This document shows, in pieces, positions 36,502 to 45,592 of a DNA stretch of 64,000 nt. Numbering within the stretch: position 1 is the stretch's first letter; each line of letters opens with the position of its first letter. Location of the stretch: NCBI RefSeq assembly GCF_900187265.1, contig NZ_LT906450.1:4951444-5015443 (forward strand). The letters are read 5' to 3'. The notes beneath the pieces were generated by a model. The model saw nothing but the letters and a program-made list of their open reading frames with translations, was not told the origin of the DNA and made no database searches. Source of the DNA: Rhodococcus rhodochrous. GTDB lineage: Bacteria > Actinomycetota > Actinomycetes > Mycobacteriales > Mycobacteriaceae. A program made the position numbers and the translations under genes.

Positions 36502-37428
36502 TCACCCGCGCAGCGTGACCGAGGGCGCCACCCCGTACTTGCGCTTGTAGGCCGCCGCGAACCGGCCGGTATGGGTGATGCCCCACTTCAGAGCCACATC
36601 GGTCACCGACAGTTCCGTCTCGTCGCCCACCGCGAGTTCCTCGTGGATGCGCTCGAGGCGCAGGTCGAGCAGGTAATCGCGCGGGCAGACCCCGAGATAC
36701 TCGCGGAAGCCCTCCTGCAGGCGCCGCACACTGACACCGGCCACCTCGGCCATCTCCGCGGTGGTCCACGCCGAGGCGGGATCCTCGTGCAACCGGTCGA
36801 GGACACGCTTGATGATGCGCGGACGCGCACCGCCGGTCGGATCCGCGTCCTCCGGCATGACCGCGAGGATGAACGAGGTCGTCAGAGCGCCCGACAGCTG
36901 CTCCGCGACGAGCGGATTCCGCCAGAGTGATTCGTCCGCTTTGAGCTGTTCCACGACCGAGCGCAACAGTGTCATCCAGCTCTGCCCCGCCTGCGTCGTC
37001 AGATCCACCCGGTCCGGAAGCTGCAGGTCGGGGCGGGCGAGGATGCGCGACATCTCGCGCTGCAGATAGTCGCGCTCGAGCTTGATCCCCACGATCTCGC
37101 AGTCGTTCGTCCACTTCTGCTCCGGTGCTGCGGTGTCGGGACGGAAGACGGTGGCGTGCCCGACCTCCGACACCAACCCGTTGCCGGCGGCGATCCGCCC
37201 CGCGATCGGAATGTTCACCGCGTATGCCCCAGGATGCTCGCTGCGGATCGACACGGCCGCTCCCCAGCCGATGCGAGCGAGACGGATCGGCCCGAGCGGC
37301 AGCGTGCGGAGCCGGAGCGAGGGCGCGACGTCGTCGAGCGGCGTCAGTTCGTGCTCGAAATAGGCATTCGAGACAACCTCTTCCACCTCTTCCCAATCGA
37401 CCGGCCCCGGAGTCGGCTCCATTGCCAT
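36502..37428 (-). CDS. pheR: AraC-family regulator of phenol hydroxylase
   Basis: A 308-residue AraC/XylS-type activator. The N-terminal ligand domain has IRLARIGWGAAVSIRSEHPGAY and the C-terminal double HTH has TTAEMAEVAGVSVRRLQEGF and DVALKWGITHTGRFAAAYKRKYG. It is divergent from pheA2A1, and the same arrangement is known for the phenol hydroxylase locus of Rhodococcus erythropolis UPV-1. It is a paralogue of the AraC gene next to gcoA. The ATG at 37428 follows GAGGGG; an upstream extension of 88 codons would cross the promoter region and is rejected. Confidence 0.83.
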   Translation of the reverse strand: MAMEPTPGPVDWEEVEEVVSNAYFEHELTPLDDVAPSLRLRTLPLGPIRLARIGWGAAVSIRSEHPGAYAVNIPIAGRIAAGNGLVSEVGHATVFRPDTAAPEQKWTNDCEIVGIKLERDYLQREMSRILARPDLQLPDRVDLTTQAGQSWMTLLRSVVEQLKADESLWRNPLVAEQLSGALTTSFILAVMPEDADPTGGARPRIIKRVLDRLHEDPASAWTTAEMAEVAGVSVRRLQEGFREYLGVCPRDYLLDLRLERIHEELAVGDETELSVTDVALKWGITHTGRFAAAYKRKYGVAPSVTLRG

Positions 37429-37496
37429 CGGCCCCTCACCTTCGTTTCCAGCTCGTCGTCGGCGCTCCGACCTGCGCATCCGTGTGGTTCGAGCGC

Positions 37497-37596
37497 GTGC
37501 GATCCAGTGTGATGCGGAACACGGTCCCAGGCAAACAGGGCCCTTCGGCCCACTCACCGCGCTAGGTGGATAGTGACCGCGCTCACTGGATCGCAC
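37497..37596. promoter_or_regulatory. Long-range inverted repeat, candidate PheR sites
   Basis: GTGCGATCCAGTG (37497-37509) and its exact complement CACTGGATCGCAC (37584-37596) are separated by 74 bp in the pheR-pheA2 intergenic region. Two exact sites seven helical turns apart suit an AraC-type dimer forming a DNA loop. Confidence 0.6.
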
Positions 37597-37676
37597 AAGC
37601 TCCACAACGTCCATATGGTCTGTGTCACATCGAATCGAAGTCCACCACAACCCGCACCGGACAGGAGGACGCAGAC

Positions 37677-38243
37677 ATGGATCAGCGCACACTCCGCAAC
37701 ATCTTCGGACAGTTCGCCAGCGGCGTCACCGTCATCACCTGCGCGAACAGCGACGGAGAGCCCCACGGCGCGACCGTCACCGCCTTCACCGCCGTCTCGC
37801 TCGAGCCCCGCCTGTGCCAGGTCACCCTGACCCGCACCTCCAAGGCCTGCCGGTTCCTGTCCGACGCGCCGTTCGCGGTCAACATCCTCGCCGCAAACCA
37901 GCTCGACACCGCACTGCACTTCGCGGGACGCCCCCAGTCGCCCGAGCCGGTCTGGGAGCAGGGCCCCACCGCTCCGATCCTCGCCGGCACCGCCGCGACA
38001 CTGTCGTGCACGCCCTGGCGCGAATACGACGGCGGCGACCACATCATCTACATCGGCGAGATCGTCGACGCCACCTTCGACGAAACGGTAGACCCGCTCC
38101 TGTTCTACCGCAGCACTTTCCACGATCTCGGCGCCCCGAGCACGTCCACCGCGTGGAACGGCTCGCTGGACGACCCGCACAGCGGATGGTTCGACTCCCA
38201 GACCCGCTTCGTGCCGTTCGAACTCGCCCCGGCTCACGTCTGA
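37677..38243 (+). CDS. pheA2: Flavin reductase component of phenol hydroxylase
   Basis: A 188-residue NAD(P)H:flavin oxidoreductase of the HpaC/RutF type. It has [39 protein letters not shown] and a C-terminal [17 protein letters not shown] segment ([12 protein letters not shown]). It supplies reduced FAD to PheA1. AGGAGG precedes the ATG at 37677. The gene order reductase-then-oxygenase, with a divergent AraC gene, is that of known Rhodococcus phenol hydroxylase loci. The oxygenase gene follows after 68 bp. Confidence 0.87.
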   Translation: MDQRTLRNIFGQFASGVTVITCANSDGEPHGATVTAFTAVSLEPRLCQVTLTRTSKACRFLSDAPFAVNILAANQLDTALHFAGRPQSPEPVWEQGPTAPILAGTAATLSCTPWREYDGGDHIIYIGEIVDATFDETVDPLLFYRSTFHDLGAPSTSTAWNGSLDDPHSGWFDSQTRFVPFELAPAHV

Positions 38244-38311
38244 ACCCGGTCCACGCCCGAGACACAGCCCGCCCGAACCCTCTTCATCCCCACCGGACAA
38301 GGAGAAACTCC

Positions 38312-39925
38312 ATGACCACCACCGAGCCCCGGCCCACGGAAACCGTCGACCGCTCCAAGGTCAACGTCGCCGCAGACCACCCGGCCAACCAGCAGAAGAA
38401 CTTCGCCTCCCGCCCGATGACCGGCGACGAGTACATCGCCTCCATCGACGACGGCCGCGAGATCTACCTGCACGGTGAGCGAGTCAAGGACTTCACCAAC
38501 CATCCGGCCTTCCGCAACTCCATCCGGATGACGGCGCGCCTCTACGACGCCCTCCACACCGGTGAGCACGTCAACACCCTCACCACCCCCACCGACACGG
38601 GCAACGGCGGCGTGACCATGCCGTTCTTCCGCACCCCGAAGTCCGCCGACGACCTGCGCGCCGACCGCGACGCCATCGCCGCCTGGGCCCGCATGACCTA
38701 CGGCTGGATGGGCCGCAGCCCCGACTACAAGGCCTCCTTCCTCGGCACCCTCGGTGCGAACGACGAGTTCTACTCCCCCTTCCAGGACAACGCGAAGCGC
38801 TGGTACCGCGAGTCGCAGGAGAAGGTCCTGTACTGGAACCACGCGATCATCAACCCGCCGGTCGACCGCTCGCTGCCGCCGGACCAGGTCGGCGACGTGT
38901 TCATGAAGGTCGAGAAGGAGACCGACGCCGGCCTCATCGTCTCCGGCGCCAAGGTCGTCGCCACCGGTTCGGCGATCACCAACTACAACTTCATCGCCCA
39001 CTACGGTCTGCCGATCAAGAAGAAGGAATTCGCGTTGATCTGCACGGTGCCGATGGACGCACCCGGCATCAAGCTGATCTCGCGCGCCTCCTACTCGCAG
39101 AACGCCAACGTCGCCGGCTCCCCGTTCGACTATCCGCTGTCCTCGCGACTGGACGAGAACGACGCGATCTTCATCTTCGACAAGGTCCTCGTGCCCTGGG
39201 AGAACGTCTTCATGTACGGGGACGTCGACAAGATCAACAACTTCCTCGGTGGTTCCGGCTTCCTCCAGCGCTTCACCCTGCAGGGCTGCACGCGACTCGC
39301 GGTCAAGCTCGACTTCATCGCCGGTCTGCTCATGAAGGCCCTCGACGCCACCGGCGCCGGCGGATTCCGCGGAGTACAGACCCGCGTCGGTGAGGTCATC
39401 GGATGGCGCAACCTGTTCTGGTCGCTCTCCGACGCCATGGTCAACAACCCCGAGCAGTGGATCGACGGCACCGTCATCCCCAAGCTCGAATACGGCCTCA
39501 CCTACCGCATGTTCGCGATGCAGGGCTACCCGCGCATCAAGGAGATCATCGAGCAGGACGTCGCCTCGGGCCTGATCTACCTGCCCTCCTCCGCCGCCGA
39601 CTTCAAGAACCCCGACGTGCGCCCGTACCTCGACAAGTACGTTCGCGGTTCGGACGGCATCCAGGCCGTCGATCGCGTGAAGGTCATGAAGGCACTGTGG
39701 GATTCGATCGGCTCCGAGTTCGGTGGCCGCCACGAACTCTACGAGCGGAACTACGCCGGCAATCACGAGAACGTCAAGGCCGAGCTCCTCTTCGCCGCCG
39801 AGGGTCGCGGTGACGTCGCCTCCATGAAGGGCTTTGCGGAGCAGTTCATGAGCGAGTACGACCTCGACGGCTGGACCGTGCCCGACATGATCGGCAACTC
39901 CGACGTCAGCGCGTTCTACAAGTAA
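38312..39925 (+). CDS. pheA1: Phenol 2-hydroxylase, FADH2-dependent oxygenase component
   Basis: A 537-residue oxygenase of the HpaB/PheA family (acyl-CoA dehydrogenase fold) that hydroxylates phenol, and often chlorophenols and cresols, to catechols using FADH2 from PheA2. It has [26 protein letters not shown], the family's N-terminal domain, and [22 protein letters not shown] central [16 protein letters not shown] is followed by [26 protein letters not shown] lies nine bases ahead of the ATG at 38312. The product catechol enters catABC next door. A 4-hydroxyphenylacetate hydroxylase is the alternative, made less likely by the pheR/cat context. Confidence 0.87.
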   Translation: MTTTEPRPTETVDRSKVNVAADHPANQQKNFASRPMTGDEYIASIDDGREIYLHGERVKDFTNHPAFRNSIRMTARLYDALHTGEHVNTLTTPTDTGNGGVTMPFFRTPKSADDLRADRDAIAAWARMTYGWMGRSPDYKASFLGTLGANDEFYSPFQDNAKRWYRESQEKVLYWNHAIINPPVDRSLPPDQVGDVFMKVEKETDAGLIVSGAKVVATGSAITNYNFIAHYGLPIKKKEFALICTVPMDAPGIKLISRASYSQNANVAGSPFDYPLSSRLDENDAIFIFDKVLVPWENVFMYGDVDKINNFLGGSGFLQRFTLQGCTRLAVKLDFIAGLLMKALDATGAGGFRGVQTRVGEVIGWRNLFWSLSDAMVNNPEQWIDGTVIPKLEYGLTYRMFAMQGYPRIKEIIEQDVASGLIYLPSSAADFKNPDVRPYLDKYVRGSDGIQAVDRVKVMKALWDSIGSEFGGRHELYERNYAGNHENVKAELLFAAEGRGDVASMKGFAEQFMSEYDLDGWTVPDMIGNSDVSAFYK

Positions 39926-40017
39926 CCGACTCCCGCGCGCGGGCGGATGACCTCCGTTCCCCCTGCCCGCCCGCGCGCGGCCCCCAACCTCCACCCCACC
40001 GCGAAGGAGCGTCCGAG

Positions 40018-40512
40018 ATGACCACGACCGCTTCGAACTCCGTGTCCCATCCCCCTGCACCGGAATTCGACGCAGTGGTCCTCGGACGCTCCTTCGCCTC
40101 CCAGCGGGTCGCCGCACGGTTGCGCGACGAACTGCGGTTGGCGGTCCACGAGATCGGCACCGCGAACGTCGTCCGCTACGACGACATCGAACATCGATGG
40201 GAGATCCTCATCGGCGGCACCGTCGTCGGCCGAGCGAAGTTCGTCGTCGACGGACACGGCGGGCTCACACTGCACGGCCGAGAGGGCACCACGCTCGATC
40301 GTGGCGCCCTGACCATCCACGGATTCCCGAACCTGTTCCGCCCCATCGCCGGTACACGCACGGACCCCGTAGGGTACACGGTGTCCTGCATCGACTACAT
40401 GCGCAGCAACGGTTTGGACTACGTCGAGCGGCGACTGCGGACGCCGGTCGCGGACGACGACTTCCCCGAGTTGTCGTTCGATCGGCCCACACCGATCCTC
40501 TGGTTCGGCTGA
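40018..40512 (+). CDS. Miniature flavin monooxygenase-like protein (probable BVMO/FMO relic)
   Basis: A 164-residue protein behind AAGGAG. It holds, in the right order, fragments that resemble a Baeyer-Villiger/flavin monooxygenase about three times longer. An N-terminal strand-helix (FDAVVLGRSFASQRVAARLRDEL) sits where FAD-binding GxGxxG would be, but the glycines are lost. RWEILIGGTVVGRAKFVVDGHGGL resembles the ATG-motif region. TIHGFPNLFRP is followed by YTVSCIDYMRSNGLDYVERR, like the C-terminal part. Most of the FAD and NADPH domains are missing. It could be a decayed gene that is still open, or a small protein with a new role in the phenol operon. Catalysis is unlikely. Confidence 0.55.
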   Translation: MTTTASNSVSHPPAPEFDAVVLGRSFASQRVAARLRDELRLAVHEIGTANVVRYDDIEHRWEILIGGTVVGRAKFVVDGHGGLTLHGREGTTLDRGALTIHGFPNLFRPIAGTRTDPVGYTVSCIDYMRSNGLDYVERRLRTPVADDDFPELSFDRPTPILWFG

Positions 40513-40531
40513 GCAGTTCGGGGAGGACCCA

Positions 40532-40567
40532 CGAGCGGGTGACGACCATGAGGTCGTCACCCGCTCG
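40532..40567. terminator. Bidirectional terminator between the relic gene and the AraC gene
   Basis: Perfect 15-bp arms, CGAGCGGGTGACGAC (40532-40546) and its complement (40553-40567), have a 6-base loop between convergent genes. Confidence 0.7.
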
Positions 40568-40590
40568 CGTGCATCTGTATCCGCATGCGC

Positions 40591-41514
40591 TCAACCCCTC
40601 AGGATCTCCGTGGGGGTGACGCCGTACCGTTTCCGGAAGGCAGCGGCGAAACGCCCCGGATGGCTGAAACCCCACCTAAAAGCTACATCTGCCACCGTGA
40701 TTCCCCCCGCAGCGAGATCCGCGTGGGCGCGATCGAGCCGGATGTCGCGCAGACACGCGGACGGACTGCTGCCCACGTACTCGGAGAACGCCTCCTGCAA
40801 CCTGCGCACACTGGTTCCGGCGATCTCCGCCATGTCGGCTGCCGTCCAGACACGACCCGGATCCTCCTGCAGAGCGTTCAACACCCGCCGGACCATGCCC
40901 GGGCGGGGTGCCGGTGACATTTCGTCGGCCGGCGCGACCGCCAGGACGAAGGCCGTGGTGACCGCACCGCCGAGCTGGGCCGACACGAGAGGATTCGTGA
41001 GCACCCGGGTCGGCCCGGCGAGCTGCTCGCTCAGCGATGCCACGAGACGGTGCCATTCCTGCGCCGACCCCCGCAGATCGAGGCGGTCGGGAAGTTCGAG
41101 GCGCGACCGCAACGGACCACCGAGAATGCGGTCCGCTTCGCGTTCGAGATGATCTCGATCGAACTTGATTCCGAGGACCGAACATTCGGCGTCCCACCGT
41201 GTGATGAGCGACGGGGTGTCCGCGCGGAAGACCGTCGCCGAGCCGGGTTCGGAGACGACGGTGCCCGAGCGCCCCTGCGATTCGAGCCGCCCGCTCAGCG
41301 GTATGTTCACCTCGTAGGCGCCCGGATAATCGCATTCGATCGCGACGTCCGCTCCCCAGCTCATCCGACCGATCGTGACACCTCCGAGATCGGCCGAGAC
41401 CAATTCGAGCTCAGGACGATCCACCTTTCCGAGGTCCGCCAACCGGTGCGGGAAGTACACGTCCGCCACGACGCGCGAGGCGTCGTCCCAGTCCTCGATC
41501 TCGGGCACACTCAC
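40591..41514 (-). CDS. AraC-family regulator of the guaiacol demethylase genes
   Basis: A 307-residue AraC/XylS-type regulator, paralogue of pheR. The ligand domain has VTIGRMSWGADVAIECDYPGAYEVNIPLSG and the C-terminal HTH pair has TAADMAEIAGTSVRRLQEAF and DVAFRWGFSHPGRFAAAFRKRYG. It is divergent from gcoA and presumably activates gcoAB with guaiacol. The start is uncertain: an ATG at 41589 gives 332 residues, but alignment with pheR and a CTGGATCAC palindrome at 41541-41572 that looks like an operator favour the GTG at 41514 or 41508. Confidence 0.8.
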   Translation of the reverse strand: MSVPEIEDWDDASRVVADVYFPHRLADLGKVDRPELELVSADLGGVTIGRMSWGADVAIECDYPGAYEVNIPLSGRLESQGRSGTVVSEPGSATVFRADTPSLITRWDAECSVLGIKFDRDHLEREADRILGGPLRSRLELPDRLDLRGSAQEWHRLVASLSEQLAGPTRVLTNPLVSAQLGGAVTTAFVLAVAPADEMSPAPRPGMVRRVLNALQEDPGRVWTAADMAEIAGTSVRRLQEAFSEYVGSSPSACLRDIRLDRAHADLAAGGITVADVAFRWGFSHPGRFAAAFRKRYGVTPTEILRG

Positions 41515-41540
41515 GCCTTCGAGACTAACCGCTGCCGAGA

Positions 41541-41572
41541 CCTGGATCACATAGTCGCGTGATTCGTCCAGG
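41541..41572. promoter_or_regulatory. Candidate operator upstream of gcoA
   Basis: CCTGGATCAC (41541-41550) faces GTGATTCGTCCAGG (41559-41572) as an imperfect palindrome. Its CTGGATC[A/G]CA half-site is the same as in the pheR-pheA2 inverted repeat, in line with the two AraC regulators being paralogues. Confidence 0.45.
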
Positions 41573-41679
41573 GACCGCGCAATGTGCATCGACCGGCCCG
41601 TCGGCCGACTCGTATGGTCCTGGCCACGTCAACAACGGCCCGGCCGTCGCCGGACGGCTCCCGACCCGGAGGTACACCG

Positions 41680-42891
41680 ATGACCAGCACTCTTTCGTGG
41701 CTCGACGAGATCACCATGGAAGAACTCGAGCGCAATCCGTACCCGGTCTACGAGCGCTTGCGCGCCGAAGCTCCGATCGCCTTCGTGCCCGTCCTCGGCG
41801 CCTACGTGGCGTCCACGACCGAAGCGTGCCGTGCGGTCGCGGCCGGCGACGACTTCGACGGCATCATCACCCCCGCCGGTGGCCGCACCTTCGGTCATCC
41901 CGCGATCATCGGCGTCAACGGCGACATCCACCGCGACCTGCGGTCGATGGTCGAACCCGCCCTCCAGCCCGCCGAGGTGGACCGCTGGATCGAGGATCTC
42001 GTCCGTCCGATCGCACGACGCTACGTCGAGGCGTTCGAAGCCGACGGCAAAGCCGATCTCGTAGCCCAGTTCTGCGAGCCGGTGAGTGTGCGGTCGCTCG
42101 GAGATCTCCTCGGACTGAAGGACGTCAGTTCGGACTAACTGCGCGAATGGTTCCACAAACTGTCGGATTCGTTCACCAACGCAGCGATGGACGAGGACGG
42201 AAACTTTCTGAACCAGGAACGTTTCGACGAGGGCGACCGCGCCAAGGAGGAGATCCGTTCCGTCGTCGACCCGCTGATCGACCACTGGATCGAGCATCCC
42301 GACGACAGCGCCATCTCGCACTGGCTGCACGACGGGATGCCCGAAGGGCAGACGCGGGACCGCGACTACATCTACCCGACGCTGTACGTCTTCCTCCTCG
42401 GCGCCATGCAGGAACCGGGACACGCCATGAGTTCCACCCTGGCAGGCCTGTTCACCCGCCCCGAACAGTTCGAAGCCGTGGTGGACGAACCGGGACTCAT
42501 CCCCCGCGCGATCGCCGAAGGGATGCGCTGGACCTCCCCGATCTGGTCCGGCACCGCACGTATCGCCAAGCGCGACACCGTCGTATCGGGAATCGAGATC
42601 AGCGAAGGGTCGGTGGTCATGCTGTCCTACGGGTCGGCGAACCACGACATCGACGTGTTCGACGCCCCCAGCCGCTACGACCTGACCCGCCCGCCACTCC
42701 CCCACCTCGCCTTCGGTGCCGGCAAGCATGCCTGCGCGGGAATCTACTTCGCGAACAACGTGAGCCGCATCGGTCTCGAAGAACTGCTCGAGACCATCCC
42801 CAATCTCGAGCGGGACACCTCCGAGGACGTCGAATTCTGGGGTTGGGGTTTCCGCGGTCCGAAGACCCTGCATGCCCGGTGGGAGATCTGA
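41680..42891 (+). pseudogene. gcoA: Cytochrome P450 guaiacol O-demethylase, interrupted by an in-frame stop
   Basis: The two parts read as one P450 closely like GcoA (CYP255A) of Amycolatopsis, which demethylates guaiacol to catechol. The first part ends at a TAA (42136-42138) after GLKDVSSD. The same frame continues directly with [20 protein letters not shown] to 42891, so this is a point nonsense change, not a frameshift. Downstream are the unusual I-helix [14 protein letters not shown], ExxR as EGMRW, and the heme Cys in [10 protein letters not shown]. Restored length is about 403 residues, normal for the family. GGAGG precedes the ATG at 41680. Translation could restart at the ATG at 42187, but without the N-terminal part the enzyme should be inactive. 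Sequencing error is the alternative. Confidence 0.85.
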
Positions 42892-42893
42892 CC

Positions 42894-43886
42894 ATGTCGT
42901 ACACACTGATCGCGGGCACCGGCGTCGCTCCCTGCGAACCCGGCCGGACAGTGCTGGAAGCGTTCCTGCGCAACGGCAACTGGATGCCCAACTCCTGCAA
43001 CCAGGGCACCTGCGGCACCTGCAAGATCAAGGTCCTCGACGGCGAACTCGATCATCGGAACTCGCCGGAGGAGACGCTCACCGCCGACGAACTCGCGGCC
43101 GGATTCGTCCTCGCATGCCAGGCCACCCCGCGCGGCGACGTCGTCTTCGAGACCCCCGCAACGGAGGAATCCGCCGGCACGCATGTGCTGCGCGACGTCG
43201 TCGCCACGGTCGCCGAGGTGCGCGACATCGCCGCCGACACGCGCAAGGTGTTGCTCACCGCCGACGAACCGCTCGAATTCTCGGCCGGGCAGTACGTGGA
43301 GGTGACGGTTCCCGGGACCGAGGTCCGCCGGCAGTACTCGCTCGCGAATCCGCCCTCCGAGGCCAAGCAGTTCGAACTGCACCTCCGCCGGCAACCCGGT
43401 GGAGTCGCGAGTGGGTGGGTCTTCGAGCGCATCGAGGTGGGTGAACGAGTCGCCGTCACCGGCCCGTACGGCGACTTCACCTTCGATCCGGAGGGCACCG
43501 GCCCGATCGTCCTGCTCGGCGGTGGGACGGGCCTCGCCCCGCTCGAGGCGATCGTCCGGCAGGCGCTCTCCCTCGTCCCCGACCGGCAGATCCTGCTCTA
43601 CCACGGGGTCCGTACCTGCTCGGACCTGTACGACGTCGACGTCCTCCGCGAACTGGAGACCCGCCATCCCGGCTTCCGCTACACCACCTGTGTGAGCAGG
43701 GAGAGCGGCGGAGACCGCGAGGGCTACGTCACCGACGCCTTCCTCGAGGACGTCGCGTCCGCGAAGGAGTTCACCGGTTACATCTGCGGATCGGAGGCGT
43801 TCGTGGAGGCATCGGTGAAGGCGTTCAAGCGTCGCCGCATGTCGCCGCGGCGCATCCGGCGCGAACGGTTCACCCCGGCCGGCTGA
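42894..43886 (+). CDS. gcoB: Guaiacol O-demethylase reductase
   Basis: A 330-residue three-domain reductase like GcoB. The N-terminal 2Fe-2S ferredoxin has cysteines in NSCNQGTCGTCKI and LACQA. The FAD domain has RRQYSLANPPSEAKQF, and the NADH domain has LLGGGTGLAPLEAIV, with YICGS near the end. It feeds electrons from NADH to the P450 GcoA. It begins two bases after the gcoA stop. The gene itself is intact although its partner carries a stop codon, which suggests that the nonsense change is recent, or that it is an error. Confidence 0.87.
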   Translation: MSYTLIAGTGVAPCEPGRTVLEAFLRNGNWMPNSCNQGTCGTCKIKVLDGELDHRNSPEETLTADELAAGFVLACQATPRGDVVFETPATEESAGTHVLRDVVATVAEVRDIAADTRKVLLTADEPLEFSAGQYVEVTVPGTEVRRQYSLANPPSEAKQFELHLRRQPGGVASGWVFERIEVGERVAVTGPYGDFTFDPEGTGPIVLLGGGTGLAPLEAIVRQALSLVPDRQILLYHGVRTCSDLYDVDVLRELETRHPGFRYTTCVSRESGGDREGYVTDAFLEDVASAKEFTGYICGSEAFVEASVKAFKRRRMSPRRIRRERFTPAG

Positions 43887-43898
43887 ATACGTCTCCTC

Positions 43899-43951
43899 GT
43901 ACCGCTCGTGCGCCCGCGTTGCTCCGGCACCGCGATGCGCACGAGCGGTAC
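43899..43951. terminator. Hairpin after gcoB
   Basis: Perfect 15-bp arms, GTACCGCTCGTGCGC (43899-43913) and its complement (43937-43951), enclose a 23-base loop. There is no T-tract. A second small stem, GAGGGCC-TTTC-GGCCCTC, follows at 43987-44004. Confidence 0.6.
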
Positions 43952-44015
43952 GGCCGTGTCGAGGGGTCTTTCCGCCTCCGGACTCCGAGGGCCTTTCGGC
44001 CCTCCGCCCAGGGGT

Positions 44016-44042
44016 CCTAGGTATCCCTAGGCATTTGCCTGG
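44016..44042 (+). promoter_or_regulatory. Repeated CCTAGG motif in the benA promoter region
   Basis: CCTAGG at 44016-44021 and again at 44026-44031 are exactly one helical turn apart, with a related CCTGG at 44038-44042, about 165 bp upstream of benA. This is a candidate binding site for the ben regulator. No other clear element is seen in 43952-44204. Confidence 0.4.
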
Positions 44043-44204
44043 TGTGACCGTAGCCACAGGCTGTCATCGTGGAGATATCGCCGGACACATCGCGTCGAGC
44101 CGGACCGGAAGAACCCGGTCATCACGAATCTTCAGTACAGGCTCGGCCGCGTCGGACACCGCCCCGTCCGTCCCGGGAACGAAGCCCGCTACCTGGAGGA
44201 TCCC

Positions 44205-45578
44205 ATGACCGACATCGTGGAGCACGTGCGCACTCGCCTCGACGGCGCACTCGTCGAAGACCCGAGCACCGGGCGGTACCAGATCCGCCGTGACGTCTTC
44301 ACCGACGAGGAGATCTTCGAACTCGAGATGAAGCACATCTTCGAGGGCAACTGGGTGTACCTCGCCCACGAGAGCCAGGTCCCGAACGTCGGTGACTACT
44401 TCACCACGTACATCGGCCGCCAGCCCGTCGTCATCAGCCGCGACAAGGAAGGCGAGCTGCACTGCCTGATCAACGCGTGCAGCCACCGCGGTGCGATGCT
44501 GTGCCGTCGCAAGACCGACAACCGCACCACCTTCACGTGCCCCTTCCACGGCTGGACGTTCCGCAACAACGGAAAGCTGCTGAAGGTCAAGGATCCCCGC
44601 GACGCCGGCTACCCCGAGCAGTTCAACACCGACGGCAGCCACGACCTGCGGAAGGTCGCTCGTTTCGAGAGCTACCGCGGTTTCCTGTTCGGCAGCCTCA
44701 ATCCCGACGTCAAGTCGCTCGAGGATCACCTCGGCGACACCACGAAGATGATCGACATGCTGGTCGACCAGTCGCCCGAGGGCCTCGAGGTGCTGCGCGG
44801 TTCGTCCACCTACACCTACGACGGCAACTGGAAGCTGCAGGCGGAGAACGGTGCCGACGGCTACCACGTCTCGGCCACCCACTGGAACTACGCGGCGACC
44901 ACCGCGCGTCGCACCGCCGGTGAGTCCAGCAACGAGACCAAGGCGATGGACGCCGGCACCTGGGGCAAGCAGGGCGGCGGCTACTACTCGTTCGACCACG
45001 GCCACCTGCTGCTGTGGATGTGGTGGGGCAACCCCGAGGACCGTCCGCTGTACCCGCGCAAGGACGAGCTGGCGAAGGAGTTCGGCGAGAAGAAGGCCGA
45101 GTTCATGGTCGGGGCGTCGCGCAACCTGTGCCTGTACCCGAACGTGTACATCATGGACCAGTTCTCCTCGCAGATCCGGCACTTCCGCCCGATCTCCGTG
45201 GACAAGACCGAGGTGACGATCTACTGCATCGCACCGAAGGGTGAGAGCGCCGAGTCCCGCGCCAACCGGATCCGTCAGTACGAGGACTTCTTCAACGCGA
45301 CCGGCATGGCCACCCCGGACGATCTCGAGGAGTTCCGTTCCTGCCAGAAGACCTACCTCGCATCGGCTGCACCCTGGAACGACATGAGCCGCGGCGCAAC
45401 CCACATCCTCAACGGACCCGACGAGGTCGCTCAGGATCTGGGCATGACGAAGGTGCTGTCGAGCGGTGTGAAGACCGAGGACGAAGGCCTGTACCCGATC
45501 CAGCACGGCTACTGGCTCGAAGCGATGCGTGAGGCCATCGCCGCCGAGAGCTCCGCCGCCGACCCGTCCGCGCTCTGA
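44205..45578 (+). CDS. benA: Benzoate 1,2-dioxygenase, alpha subunit
   Basis: A 457-residue Rieske oxygenase alpha subunit that dihydroxylates benzoate to its cis-diol. The Rieske ligands are Cys-92/His-94 ([10 protein letters not shown]) and Cys-112/His-115 (CPFHGW). The mononuclear iron site lies in [22 protein letters not shown] precedes the ATG at 44205. It is first in benABCDK, with benB 14 bp downstream. The upstream region carries a repeated CCTAGG element that may bind the regulator. Confidence 0.95.
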   Translation: MTDIVEHVRTRLDGALVEDPSTGRYQIRRDVFTDEEIFELEMKHIFEGNWVYLAHESQVPNVGDYFTTYIGRQPVVISRDKEGELHCLINACSHRGAMLCRRKTDNRTTFTCPFHGWTFRNNGKLLKVKDPRDAGYPEQFNTDGSHDLRKVARFESYRGFLFGSLNPDVKSLEDHLGDTTKMIDMLVDQSPEGLEVLRGSSTYTYDGNWKLQAENGADGYHVSATHWNYAATTARRTAGESSNETKAMDAGTWGKQGGGYYSFDHGHLLLWMWWGNPEDRPLYPRKDELAKEFGEKKAEFMVGASRNLCLYPNVYIMDQFSSQIRHFRPISVDKTEVTIYCIAPKGESAESRANRIRQYEDFFNATGMATPDDLEEFRSCQKTYLASAAPWNDMSRGATHILNGPDEVAQDLGMTKVLSSGVKTEDEGLYPIQHGYWLEAMREAIAAESSAADPSAL

Positions 45579-45592
45579 GAGGAACCGGAATC

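Noticed and set aside
39926..40017. GCGCGCGGGC-type stretches after pheA1 as a terminator
   Set aside because: CCCGCGCGCGGGC and CCCGCGCGC repeats are low-complexity GC; no stable arm pair with a clear loop could be fixed.
38234..40117. 627-codon open frame opposite pheA1
   Set aside because: Antisense shadow; pheA1 on the plus strand matches the HpaB/PheA family over its whole length.
42187..42891. Second half of the P450 as an independent gene
   Set aside because: It is in the same frame as the first half, starts in the middle of a conserved P450 region, and has no ribosome-binding site of its own.
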